A DNA stretch of 48,442 bases from JANLYQ01 sp031365725 (lineage in GTDB: Bacteria > Actinomycetota > Actinomycetes > JACCUZ01). Position 1 is the stretch's first letter; every line of letters begins with the position of its first letter. The position numbers and the translations under genes are program-made. The stretch is from NCBI GenBank assembly GCA_031365725.1, contig JANLYQ010000024.1:1-48442 (forward strand), read 5' to 3'. The notes under the pieces are model-generated. The model was not told the DNA's origin. It did no database searches and was given only the letters and a program-made list of their open reading frames with translations. Positions 25,716 to 33,534 of the stretch are shown here, one piece after another.

Positions 25716-26819
25716 GTGGCTTTGACGTGGGCGGAGGCGCTGGGCTGGCGGTTGCAACGACAGCTGCTCGACCCCCTGGGCACTGGGTCCGTGGCGGACG
25801 TCGTCGCCCGGTTGGGGGCGGTTCCCGCGTGGCCCGACGCAGCGATGGAACTGGCGATCGGAGCGAGGCGAGTCGACGGCCGGTCCGGTGATGCAGCTCG
25901 GGCGCTGGTCGCCGGCGACGTGGTCAAGGTCTACGCCTTCCGCGGAGCCACGCACCTGATGACACCGTCGGATGCTGGCGCCTTTCTGGCGTTGCGGGCC
26001 TCGAGCCGGATGTGGGAACGACCGAGCTGGCAGAGCTTCTACCGCCTTGCGCCGTCGGACTGGCCGGCCTTCCGCGAGTTCGTCAGGAACACCCTGGCCA
26101 ACGGGCCGCTCACCCGTTCGGAACTGGCCGTCGCGCTCGGCCGGGACAGCCGCTACCGACACCTGCAGGCGGTCGTCGCGGCGGGCAACGACACCCTGCT
26201 GAAGCCACTCACGTGGCTGGGAGACCTCGGCCTCGGGCCTGTTCGCGACGGCGAGTTGACGTTCCTCTCGCTCGACCACGTCCCCGGATGGGCTGGCATC
26301 CCCGATCTCGAGGAGGCCGGACCGACGGTCATCGCGGCCTACGTCCGGACCTACGGTCCGGCCCATCGGGACCGCATCTATAACTGGTTCGGAAACGGAC
26401 TCGGCGCGCATCGGAAGGACATCACCCGCTGGCTGGGCCACCTCGGTGAGCAGCTAGAGCCAGTGCCCGTTGATGGCGACCTCGTCCTGTGTCACCGGGA
26501 CGACGTGGATGACCTGAAGGCGTCGTCGGCATCCACCGCAGTGCGGCTGCTGCCTGGCCGCGATCCTTGGGTGATGGCGCCCGGCACCAGCGACACGCGG
26601 ATCGTGCCTGCCGACCGACGGGAGGCCGTGAGTCGATCAGCCAACCTGGTCGTCTCGCGCGGAGTGGTGGCCGGCACCTGGACGTTACGGGGCGACTCGC
26701 TCGCTCTCGCCTGGTTCAACGAGACGGGCCGAGTGCCGCGAACCGCCCTGATCGACGCGGCCGCCGGTCTCGCGCAGGTGTTGGACCGACAGCTCGACCT
26801 GGAGGTGTCATTCGGATGA
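25716..26819 (+). CDS. winged-helix DNA-binding protein of the AlkZ/HTH_42 (YcaQ-like) family
   Basis: 367 residues. Blocks VAGDVVKVYAFRGATHLMTP (around 70), a winged-helix region LANGPLTRSELAVAL, and the late LLPGRDPWVMAPGTSDTRIV with SANLVVSRGVVAGTWTLRGD match the HTH_42 family. That family includes DNA glycosylases AlkZ and AlkX, which unhook crosslinks or remove alkylated bases. The AlkZ catalytic Gln-x-Gln motif is not obvious here, so glycosylase activity is not assured. A stand-alone DNA-repair or DNA-binding role is the fairest call. GTG 25716 is taken as start, matching the nearby -10. Confidence 0.75.
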   Translation: MALTWAEALGWRLQRQLLDPLGTGSVADVVARLGAVPAWPDAAMELAIGARRVDGRSGDAARALVAGDVVKVYAFRGATHLMTPSDAGAFLALRASSRMWERPSWQSFYRLAPSDWPAFREFVRNTLANGPLTRSELAVALGRDSRYRHLQAVVAAGNDTLLKPLTWLGDLGLGPVRDGELTFLSLDHVPGWAGIPDLEEAGPTVIAAYVRTYGPAHRDRIYNWFGNGLGAHRKDITRWLGHLGEQLEPVPVDGDLVLCHRDDVDDLKASSASTAVRLLPGRDPWVMAPGTSDTRIVPADRREAVSRSANLVVSRGVVAGTWTLRGDSLALAWFNETGRVPRTALIDAAAGLAQVLDRQLDLEVSFG

Positions 26820-26925
26820 GGCGTTCGTCGGAGTTGGCCTGCCTTCGCCACCGCACAGTCGGCCGACGCGACAAGCTATGACCGTCGCGTCGACAACCGA
26901 GCGTCCGGCGGTGTACGACAGATCC

Positions 26926-27708
26926 GTGACAGACAGCACGCGTTCCATCGAGCTCGAGGTCGAGGTGACGGGCACGGCGAAGGACGTGTGGACCGCCGTG
27001 GCCACGGGTCCCGGCATCAGCAGCTGGTTCGTGCCTAGCACCGTCGAGGAGCACGAGGGTGGCGAGACCGTGTCGCAGTTCGGGCCTGGTGAGTCGATGG
27101 CAGTTCGGGGTCGCGTGCGGGTCTGGGACCCGCCCAGCCGGGTCGTCTTCGACGGCGGGGACACCGGTGAAGCAATGACCTTCGAGTGGCTGGTCGAGGA
27201 CCGCGTCGGAGGCACCTGCGTCGTCCGCCTCGTCAACGATGGCTTCGGGTCCGGCAAGGAGTTCGACGCCCAGCTCGACGGCATGTACGCCGGCTGGCGG
27301 ATGTTCCTGCACAACCTCTACCTGCACCGGCGATACTTCCCCGGCCAAGTCGGCGTTGCCGTTCAACCGATGGCCATTGCCGACGTCGGAGTCGACCAGG
27401 CGTGGGGCACCCTCACCGATGCGCTGGGCTTTCCGTCTGCACCCGCCGCGGGCCAAGACGTGGCGACTGGTCCGGACGTGCCCACCACGATCGCCGGGGC
27501 CGTTGAGCGGGCCGGGCGTCGGATGCTGAGCTTGCGCATCCACGAACCTGGGCCGGGTACCGCGCTGATAGCGGTTGAGGACATGAACGGTCAGGCCGCA
27601 GTCAGCGTGTGGTTCTGGCTGTACGGCGCTGACGCGGGCCAGCAAGCGCCCAGAGTTCTCAAGGGCTGGCAAGGGTGGCTGGCCCACCTGTTCCCAGCGC
27701 CGAGCTGA
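26926..27708 (+). CDS. SRPBCC/AHSA1-like protein
   Basis: 260 residues from GTG 26926 (MTDSTRSIELEVEV), the start that matches the usual family N-terminus; ATG 26878 would add 16 residues. The START-like core is seen in GTAKDVWTAVATGPGISSWF, RVWDPPSRVVFDGG, and GGTCVVRLVNDGFG, then a helix DGMYAGWRMFLHNLYLHRRY. A C-terminal repeat-like half follows. AHSA1-type proteins bind hydrophobic ligands in a deep cavity; the ligand here is unknown. The stop overlaps the GNAT start by one base (TGATG), so the two are coupled. Confidence 0.8.
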   Translation: MTDSTRSIELEVEVTGTAKDVWTAVATGPGISSWFVPSTVEEHEGGETVSQFGPGESMAVRGRVRVWDPPSRVVFDGGDTGEAMTFEWLVEDRVGGTCVVRLVNDGFGSGKEFDAQLDGMYAGWRMFLHNLYLHRRYFPGQVGVAVQPMAIADVGVDQAWGTLTDALGFPSAPAAGQDVATGPDVPTTIAGAVERAGRRMLSLRIHEPGPGTALIAVEDMNGQAAVSVWFWLYGADAGQQAPRVLKGWQGWLAHLFPAPS

Positions 27709-28205
27709 TGCCCACTCGCCAACGCCACGGCGCAGCGGTGGTGTCACTGCGGGAAATCACCGACGACAACCGCGCGGCTGTCGAGGCGCTCGCCGTCACC
27801 GACGACCAGAGCCACTACGTCGCCAGCGTGACGCAGTCCCTGAAGGATGCCGAGGACTATCCCGACGCGAAGCCTTGGTACCGCGCGATCTACGCCGGCG
27901 ACGAGCCCGTCGGTTTCGTGATGATCAGCGACGGCATCACGGTCGACGACCCGTCCTACGTCGGCCCCTACTTCCTCTGGAGACTGCTGGTCGACCGCCG
28001 GTTCCAGGGCCGGGGCCATGGCACGGCGGCCTTGGACCTCATCGTGGACCATGTCCGGACGCGCCCCGACGCCCGCACGTTGCTCGTCTCTCATGTCGTC
28101 GGAGATGCCTCACCGCTGACGTTCTACGAGCAGTACGGTTTCCAGCTCACGGGCGAGGTTCACGAGGGCGAACCCATCCTCGAGCTGGATCTCTACCCTC
28201 GCTGA
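27708..28205 (+). CDS. GNAT-family acetyltransferase (SpeG/BltD-like)
   Basis: 165 residues. The core carries LREITDDNRAAVEALAVTDD at the N-terminus and FLWRLLVDRRFQGRGHGTAA for the acetyl-CoA loop (R-x-x-G-x-G). The C-terminal DASPLTFYEQYGFQLTGEVH is the typical last strand-helix of polyamine/diamine acetyltransferases. This suggests a polyamine-type amine substrate, as inference. ATG 27708 overlaps the AHSA1 stop. Confidence 0.85.
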   Translation: MPTRQRHGAAVVSLREITDDNRAAVEALAVTDDQSHYVASVTQSLKDAEDYPDAKPWYRAIYAGDEPVGFVMISDGITVDDPSYVGPYFLWRLLVDRRFQGRGHGTAALDLIVDHVRTRPDARTLLVSHVVGDASPLTFYEQYGFQLTGEVHEGEPILELDLYPR

Positions 28206-28294
28206 GGGCAGCGCGACGCGACGAACGCTGCCCGCCATGGCACTGCTGCGATCAGGACGGCACCTACGGAGTCGCGAACTCTCCTGTGACAGGT

Positions 28295-28321
28295 TGTCGT
28301 ACCGGCGGGACGCCGTTCGTG
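28295..28321 (+). promoter_or_regulatory. candidate ECF42-type promoter before the YCII gene
   Basis: TGTCGT (28295-28300), 17 bases, then CGTG (28318-28321). As I recall, ECF42 sigma factors studied in Streptomyces venezuelae use a TGTCGA-like -35 and a CGA/CGT-type -10, so this differs by one base in the -35. It would transcribe the YCII-ECF42 pair autogenously. Confidence 0.45.
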
Positions 28322-28333
28322 GTGTGAGTAGCA

Positions 28334-28352
28334 GGCGGTCATCGGGACCGCC
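28334..28352 (+). promoter_or_regulatory. hairpin in the leader of the YCII-ECF42 unit
   Basis: GGCGGTC (28334-28340), five-base loop, GACCGCC (28346-28352): a perfect 7-bp stem just before the GGAG ribosome site of the YCII gene. It could act on mRNA stability or as a protein site; no terminator tract follows. Confidence 0.4.
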
Positions 28353-28370
28353 CGAACTGAGGAGCTAGGG

Positions 28371-28733
28371 ATGACGCACTACCTGTTGACTGTGCACGGT
28401 CCGGCGGAGCGGAACGAGTTCGGCAACTACGGCTCCAAAGAGGAGATGGAGGAGGCGTTCGCCGCGACCGGCGCGTTCAACGAGCAGCTGCGGGCCGATG
28501 GCTACTGGGTGTTCGCCGGCGGCCTGCAGCCTGCGGCGACGGCCACCGTCGTGGACGGCCAGGGCGACAGTCCCGTCATGACCGATGGCCCCTACCTCGA
28601 GACCAAGGAGCTCATCGGCGGTTTCTGGGTCATCGACGCCCCCGACCTTGACGTGGCGCTCAAGCTCGCCGCCGACGGTTCCAGGGCGTGCCGGGGCAAG
28701 GTCGAGGTCCGTCCCTTCGACGGCCTCGCCTGA
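28371..28733 (+). CDS. YCII-related (DGPF-domain) protein
   Basis: 120 residues of the YCII/DGPF family: HYLLTVHGPAERNEFGNYGS, then ATATVVDGQGDSPVMTDGPY followed by LETKELIGGFWVIDAPDLDV. The TDGPY-x-E-x-KE block is the family hallmark. DGPF proteins are regularly encoded beside ECF42-type sigma factors, as here (25 bases to the sigma gene), but their function is not established. GAGGAG lies upstream of the ATG. Confidence 0.92.
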   Translation: MTHYLLTVHGPAERNEFGNYGSKEEMEEAFAATGAFNEQLRADGYWVFAGGLQPAATATVVDGQGDSPVMTDGPYLETKELIGGFWVIDAPDLDVALKLAADGSRACRGKVEVRPFDGLA

Positions 28734-28758
28734 GCCGGCCACGCTGACAAAGCGATTG

Positions 28759-29970
28759 ATGCAGCAACGTACGGCAGCTGTCGAGCGGGTCTTCCGCGAG
28801 GAGTACGGCCGTCTGATCGCTTCGCTCGTCCGCCGCTTCGGCGACATCGAGATCGCCGAGGAGGCGGCGGGCGAGGCGCTGCTGGCCGCGTTGGAGAAGT
28901 GGTCCGAGTCAGGAGTGCCACCCAGCCCCGGCGGCTGGCTCACCATCACCGCGAGCAACCGCGCCATCGACCGGATCAGGCGCGAGACGCGGCGCGACGC
29001 CAAGCAGCAGGCGGCCTTGATGCTCTACGACGACACACCCCACGAGCCCACCGGGGCGGTCGAGGACGACCGGCTGCGGCTGATCTTCACCTGCTGCCAC
29101 CCGGCTCTCGCACCCGAGGCTCGGGTCGCGCTGACGCTACGCCTTCTCGGTGGGCTGACCGTAGCCGAGATCGCACAGGCGTTCCTCGTGCCCGAGACCA
29201 CGATGGCGCAGCGGATCACCCGGGCCAAGAAGAAGATCTCGGCAGCGAACATCCCCTACCGCGTGCCCCACGCCCCGGACATCCCCGAGCGACTCGGTGG
29301 TGTGCTGGCGGTGCTGTTCCTGGTCTTCAACGAGGGCTACCTCGCCAGCGGCGACGGGGACCCGGTGCGCGCCGACCTCACCGGCGAGGCCATCCGGCTG
29401 GCGCGGATCCTGCGCCGGCTGCTCCCCGAGGAGCCGGAGGTGACCGGTCTGCTCGCCCTGCTGGTGCTCATCGAGGCCCGGCGTGCCGCCCGCGTGCGTC
29501 ACGGCCAGCTGGTGCCCCTCGACGAGCAGGACCGCGCCGGTTGGGACCGAGCCCTGATCACCGAGGGCCACGACCTGGTCCGCACCTGCCTCGCCATCAA
29601 CCGCCCCGGCCGCTACCAGATCCTTGCCGCCATCAACGCCGTCCACACCGACTCCATCACGGCGTCGGACACCGACTGGTCGCAGGTGGTCGCGCTGTAC
29701 GACCAGCTGACCCGGCTCGACCCGTCACCCATCGTCGCCCTCAACCGCGCGGTTGCGGTCGCGGAGCTGGACGGTCCGACGGTGGGCCTCGCGTTGGTCG
29801 ATCGCCTGCCGCTCACGACGTACCACGCATGGCACGTAGCCCGCGCCGACCTGCTCCGCAGGCTCGGCAGGAGCACCGAGGCAAAGGCGGCGTACGACGC
29901 CGCGATCGCCGCCACCCAGAACACCGCCGAGCGCGCCTACCTCAGCAGGAAGCGCGGCGAGTTGATCTGA
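28759..29970 (+). CDS. ECF42-group RNA polymerase sigma factor with TPR-like C-terminal domain
   Basis: 403 residues, twice the length of a minimal ECF sigma. The sigma2 domain (about 10-80) has VFREEYGRLIASLVRRFGDI and GGWLTITASNRAIDRIRR; the sigma4 domain (about 110-175) has LTLRLLGGLTVAEIAQAFLV and TTMAQRITRAKKKI. The long extension (about 185-403, FNEGYLASGD ... LNRAVAVAELDGP ... YHAWHVARADLLRRLGRSTE) is the conserved ECF42 C-terminal domain with tetratricopeptide-like helices. It substitutes for an anti-sigma factor, and none is encoded nearby. ATG 28759 is used; an earlier in-frame start would overlap the YCII gene. Confidence 0.93.
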   Translation: MQQRTAAVERVFREEYGRLIASLVRRFGDIEIAEEAAGEALLAALEKWSESGVPPSPGGWLTITASNRAIDRIRRETRRDAKQQAALMLYDDTPHEPTGAVEDDRLRLIFTCCHPALAPEARVALTLRLLGGLTVAEIAQAFLVPETTMAQRITRAKKKISAANIPYRVPHAPDIPERLGGVLAVLFLVFNEGYLASGDGDPVRADLTGEAIRLARILRRLLPEEPEVTGLLALLVLIEARRAARVRHGQLVPLDEQDRAGWDRALITEGHDLVRTCLAINRPGRYQILAAINAVHTDSITASDTDWSQVVALYDQLTRLDPSPIVALNRAVAVAELDGPTVGLALVDRLPLTTYHAWHVARADLLRRLGRSTEAKAAYDAAIAATQNTAERAYLSRKRGELI

Positions 29971-30022
29971 GCTGTCGCAGAATCAACCGCATGCCCGGAG
30001 ACAGCAGCGGAAGGGAGTGGTG

Positions 30023-31474
30023 ATGGTCGAGGTCATCGTTGTCGGGGCCGGCCCAGTGGGGATGATGCTGGCCGCCGAGCTGCGGTTGGCCGGGGTCGAC
30101 GTGCTGATCGTCGAACGGCGCCCGACGTCCGAGCTGGTCGGCTCACGCGCGGGCGGCTTCCACGCGCGAACGATCGAGATCCTCGACCAGCGCGGCATCG
30201 CCTGCCGGTTCCTCGCGGCGGGCACGACCTACCCGATGCCGAACTCCGGCACCGCGATGCTGGACGTCAGCGACCTTCCGACCCGTCACCCCTACACGCT
30301 CGGGCTGACGCAGAACCACATCGAGCGGATCCTGGCCGACTGGATCGACGAGCTGGCCGTGCCGGTCTCGAGGGGGCGGGAGGTAACCGGCCTCGCGCAG
30401 GATGACACCGGGGTCACCGTGCACGTTGCCGACGGCGGCCCGCTTCGGGCGTCGTACGTCGTGGGGGCCGACGGCGGGCGCAGCATCATCCGCAAGGCCG
30501 CGGCGATCGACTTCCCCGGCTGGGAGGCAACCATGAGCGCGCTGATCGCCGAGGTCGAGGTGACCGAGGAGCTGCCTTCCGGACCGACATACGACGCCAA
30601 CGGCATCCACGGACTGAGCCTCATGGAAAACGGTCGGACCGTCCGGGTCGTCTCGTTCGAGCCAGTACGCGGCGGCACCAGCGAACCCACCCTTGCTGAC
30701 CTCAGCCAGAACCTGACCGCGGTTTTCGGCACCGACTTCGGCATCCACAACCCGACCTGGATCTCCCGGTTCACCGACACCACCCGTCAGGCAGCGACCT
30801 ACCGCAACGGCAGATTCCTGCTGGCTGGAGATGCCGCGCACATCCACTCACCGGCGGCCGGCCAGGGCGTCGGCCTGGGCATCCAGGACGCGGTGAACCT
30901 CGGCTGGAAGCTCGCCCAGGTGGTGAAGGGCACGTCGCCCGACGGCCTGCTGGACAGCTATCACGCCGAGCGGCACCCGGCCGGAGCACGCACGTTGCAG
31001 TACACGATGGCCGCGAGCACACTCCAGCGCCAGGACGCGCGGGTGGGCGCGGTCCGCGATCTCGTGACCGAGCTGACCTGCTTTGACCAGGGCCGCACGT
31101 ACGTCGCCGGGCTTGTCTCCGGCCTCGACGTCGCCTACGACCTGGGCGCGGGACACCCCCTTCTCGGCCGACGGATGCCCGACCTCGACCTGGTCACCGC
31201 CGACGGACCGACCCGGGTCTATCCACTGCTCCACGAAGCTCGGCCGGTCCTGATCAACTGTGGTGACCCGGGCAGCATCGAGATCGGCCCCTGGGTAGAC
31301 CGCGTGCGCCTGGTGAACGCCGCGTACGACGGCAGGTGGGAGCTGCCGGTGATTGGCGACGTTCCCCCACCGGTCGCCGTGCTGGTTCGGCCCGACGGTC
31401 ACGTGGCCTGGGTCGGAGACGGCACACCGGCGGGGCTCGTCGACGCCCTGACGACCTGGTTCGGGCCGCGGTAG
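30023..31474 (+). CDS. class A FAD-dependent monooxygenase (aromatic hydroxylase, Rox-like)
   Basis: 483 residues. The N-terminal dinucleotide fold is VIVVGAGPVGMMLAAELRLA. The NADPH/FAD DG motif is YVVGADGGRSIIRK, and the GD motif is FLLAGDAAHIHSPAAGQGVG followed by LGIQDAVNLGWKLA. A thioredoxin-like C-terminal domain (about 385-483) is as in phenol-hydroxylase-type class A enzymes. Sequence feel is closest to rifampicin monooxygenase and polyketide hydroxylases (SRAGGFHARTIEILDQRGI), so a xenobiotic or natural-product substrate is possible but not shown. ATG 30023 follows AAGGGAG at five bases. Confidence 0.85.
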   Translation: MVEVIVVGAGPVGMMLAAELRLAGVDVLIVERRPTSELVGSRAGGFHARTIEILDQRGIACRFLAAGTTYPMPNSGTAMLDVSDLPTRHPYTLGLTQNHIERILADWIDELAVPVSRGREVTGLAQDDTGVTVHVADGGPLRASYVVGADGGRSIIRKAAAIDFPGWEATMSALIAEVEVTEELPSGPTYDANGIHGLSLMENGRTVRVVSFEPVRGGTSEPTLADLSQNLTAVFGTDFGIHNPTWISRFTDTTRQAATYRNGRFLLAGDAAHIHSPAAGQGVGLGIQDAVNLGWKLAQVVKGTSPDGLLDSYHAERHPAGARTLQYTMAASTLQRQDARVGAVRDLVTELTCFDQGRTYVAGLVSGLDVAYDLGAGHPLLGRRMPDLDLVTADGPTRVYPLLHEARPVLINCGDPGSIEIGPWVDRVRLVNAAYDGRWELPVIGDVPPPVAVLVRPDGHVAWVGDGTPAGLVDALTTWFGPR

Positions 31475-32515
31475 GCGGATAGTGGTGGCGCCCTTTGCCG
31501 CTCGCAGGACCGAGACTATTCTCCCGTCGCGGGGGGACCACGGGCTGTTCTTTCTGGCAGCCCTCACGGCACACGTTGGGCGCGGACCAGCCAATTGGAT
31601 GTGAGCCGGCAGGTGGGAGCCACGCTCTACTCGCTTCCGGGACTTGACGGGCCGGCGCTCATCACGGTCCCGGGCGGTGTCATCTATCCGCGCGACACCC
31701 CCCAGCAGGTGAGCCACTGAACGAGGCGCCAGATCCTCGGGTACGGCGCACCAGTGGCGGGGCTGCCGCCGGTCGGTGGCAATGACCTTGCGGTCGTCCT
31801 GCTTTGGCCCGACTTTCGCGAGGAGTCAGCGCCGCACCCTACGCAGGGAACTCTCGAGCCCGGCAACGTCAAGGACGTCAAAGAAGCCAAGCGGACCGGG
31901 GCCACGCGCGAACAACTCCAAGCCCGTGTTGGCATATGTCGCTCCGGCGGACCACCCCGAAGCGGACTCCCCGATCAAGACCGTCACATGCCGGCCGTCC
32001 CGCGATCGGCGCTGGTCGATCGGCGTCCGTTGCAGCAGAGCTTCCGACAGCGAGCCGCCACCTGCCGCCACCAAGGCGCGACGTTCCGTGAGCCCGTAGA
32101 CGGTCTTGCGCTTCCGGTTCGCCTTATAGAGGAAGCGTCCAAACCGAACTACGCCGTGTCTGAGCAACTGGCTCGAAGGGGCGGCACTTGTCGTTTTGTA
32201 CTGCCTCTTTGCGACCGCGTCTTCTGGGGCTCAGCCCATGTGCGGATCCGGTTCTCACAGCTGGCAACAGCGCCAGCACGACCAGGTAGGCCGCGGCCAC
32301 ACCTTCCGGGTCGTGCACTTCTCCGGGAGCCTCCACCGTTGCCTGAGACCGCGCGCGCCGCGGCGCCGGGATCCCCAGCCAAGTTCCCGCGGTCTGCTTG
32401 GCCCCTGGTCCCGACGTACTGTCAGGGGGATCGGCAACCGGGTACGTGTTGGGCGCGCGGAACATGCCGGTGATCGCGCTCAAGGCCGGGTGGCCCGTCC
32501 GGGTTAGGTTGTGGT
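31475..32515. other. about 1 kb without a convincing gene
   Basis: No frame here shows both codon preference and a family I recognise. The composition is less G/C-biased, with scattered T-rich patches, unlike the neighbouring genes. A 39-codon frame at 31601-31720 (GTG start, product ending LITVPGGVIYPRDTPQQVSH) reads like protein but lacks a ribosome site. A minus-strand frame at 31826-32167 contains a protein-like stretch but matches nothing I know. The region could be decayed genes or foreign DNA beside the pseudogene at 33.2-33.4 kb. Confidence 0.6.
32505..32510 (+). promoter_or_regulatory. -10 hexamer for a probable leaderless GNAT transcript
   Basis: TAGGTT ends five bases before the GTG at 32516, with no ribosome site. 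This is the fourth such arrangement in the window, alongside 2213, 18461 and 25704. Confidence 0.35.
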
Positions 32516-33109
32516 GTGCCCGAGTTCACCTGGCGACCGGCAAACGAGTCGACAAGGGACGACGTAGAGGCGGTGTTCGACACCGGGGGCGCCCGCAAGT
32601 GCCGCTGCCAGGCGCTGAAGGTCCCAGGCTGGATCTGGCGCGACACCACCCAGGAGCAGCGGGACGCCGCCCTGCTTGAGCAGACCGGTTGCGGCACCGA
32701 CAGACCGACCTCCGGTCTCATCGGCTATCTCGACGGTGAGCCGGCCGGCTGGGTTGCGGTCGAGCCTCGGGACAACTATCCCAGGGTGTGGAGCCGGCAG
32801 AAGTCGTGGATGCGGACGGATCCTGACCTCGTGGGCGTGTGGTCGGTTACCTGCTTTGTCGTACGCAAAGGCTTTCGCCGGCAGGGGCTGATGTACGAGC
32901 TTGCCTCCAGCACCGTCGAGTACGGAGCGCTGAACGGCGTCCGCGTCTTGGAGGGATACCCCATCGAGCCGCCGCCGGGGAAGACGGTGATCTGGGACGA
33001 AGCCTCGGTCGGGCTGCTGCAGGTGTTCCTCGACGCAGGTTACGAGGTAGTGGCCTCGCCGACCCTTCGCCGGAGGGTGGTGCGTCACCGACTCGACGGG
33101 CCGTCGTGA
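32516..33109 (+). CDS. GNAT-family acetyltransferase with N-terminal Cys-x-Cys motif
   Basis: 197 residues. The N-terminal GGARKCRCQALKVPGW belongs to a GNAT subgroup with a conserved Cys-rich start. IGYLDGEPAGWVAVEPRDNY is the central beta strand, and VTCFVVRKGFRRQGLMYEL is the acetyl-CoA loop (R-x-x-G-x). The C-terminal half ends in LQVFLDAGYEVVASPTLRRR, where the GNAT motif B aromatic is preserved. The substrate is unknown. Confidence 0.82.
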   Translation: MPEFTWRPANESTRDDVEAVFDTGGARKCRCQALKVPGWIWRDTTQEQRDAALLEQTGCGTDRPTSGLIGYLDGEPAGWVAVEPRDNYPRVWSRQKSWMRTDPDLVGVWSVTCFVVRKGFRRQGLMYELASSTVEYGALNGVRVLEGYPIEPPPGKTVIWDEASVGLLQVFLDAGYEVVASPTLRRRVVRHRLDGPS

Positions 33110-33189
33110 CGGGCCGGGCGCCACCGGCCGATCTCGATGGCCAGCAATCCTTGGGTAGCCCGAGCCCGAGCCCACGGCGATCCGCGGTC

Positions 33190-33415
33190 GTGAAGTCGAC
33201 CGCGCTGGTCGTGGAGGAGAACACCACCTTCGGCAGGTCCCGCCAGCGGCGGGCGAACTCGATGCGCGCCGGTGTGGCGCCAGGCCCGTCGCCCCCACCC
33301 GGTCGGACCACCACGGGAACAGCTCGTCGCTCGGCACGCTCCAACCGAGGTCGTCGCCGGGCGCGGCGATGTAGCCGTACAGGCTCACGTTCATGCCAAG
33401 GGTCAGTTTCCGCAT
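33190..33415 (-). pseudogene. remnant of a dihydrofolate-reductase/RibD-C-like gene
   Basis: From ATG 33415 the frame reads MRKLTLGMNVSLYGYIAAPG followed by DDLGWSVPSDELFPWWSDRV, a typical start of the DHFR/RibD_C-like reductases of actinomycetes. At about 33295 similarity jumps to another frame (GATPARIEFARRWRDLPKVV, then FSSTTSAVDF). The intervening block that normally holds LYGRKLWE is gone, consistent with a small out-of-frame deletion. Similarity stops at about 33.19 kb, so the C-terminal half is also missing. Intact members bind NADPH and are not the essential FolA. Confidence 0.75.
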
Positions 33416-33534
33416 GGCGACAGCCGCCGTGAGTCGGAAGGCGGCGTCCAACACCAGCCCCGGGCCGACGCCAGCGAGGGCCATGAGCTTGAGCCAGGTC
33501 CGGCCCCCGGCTTGCCCGCCCCGCGCTCACGGAG

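Noticed and set aside
31754..32473. A 239-codon plus-strand frame in the gene-poor kilobase
   Set aside because: Codon use does not match the genome, there is no ribosome site, and nothing is recognised; kept only as part of the unassigned region.
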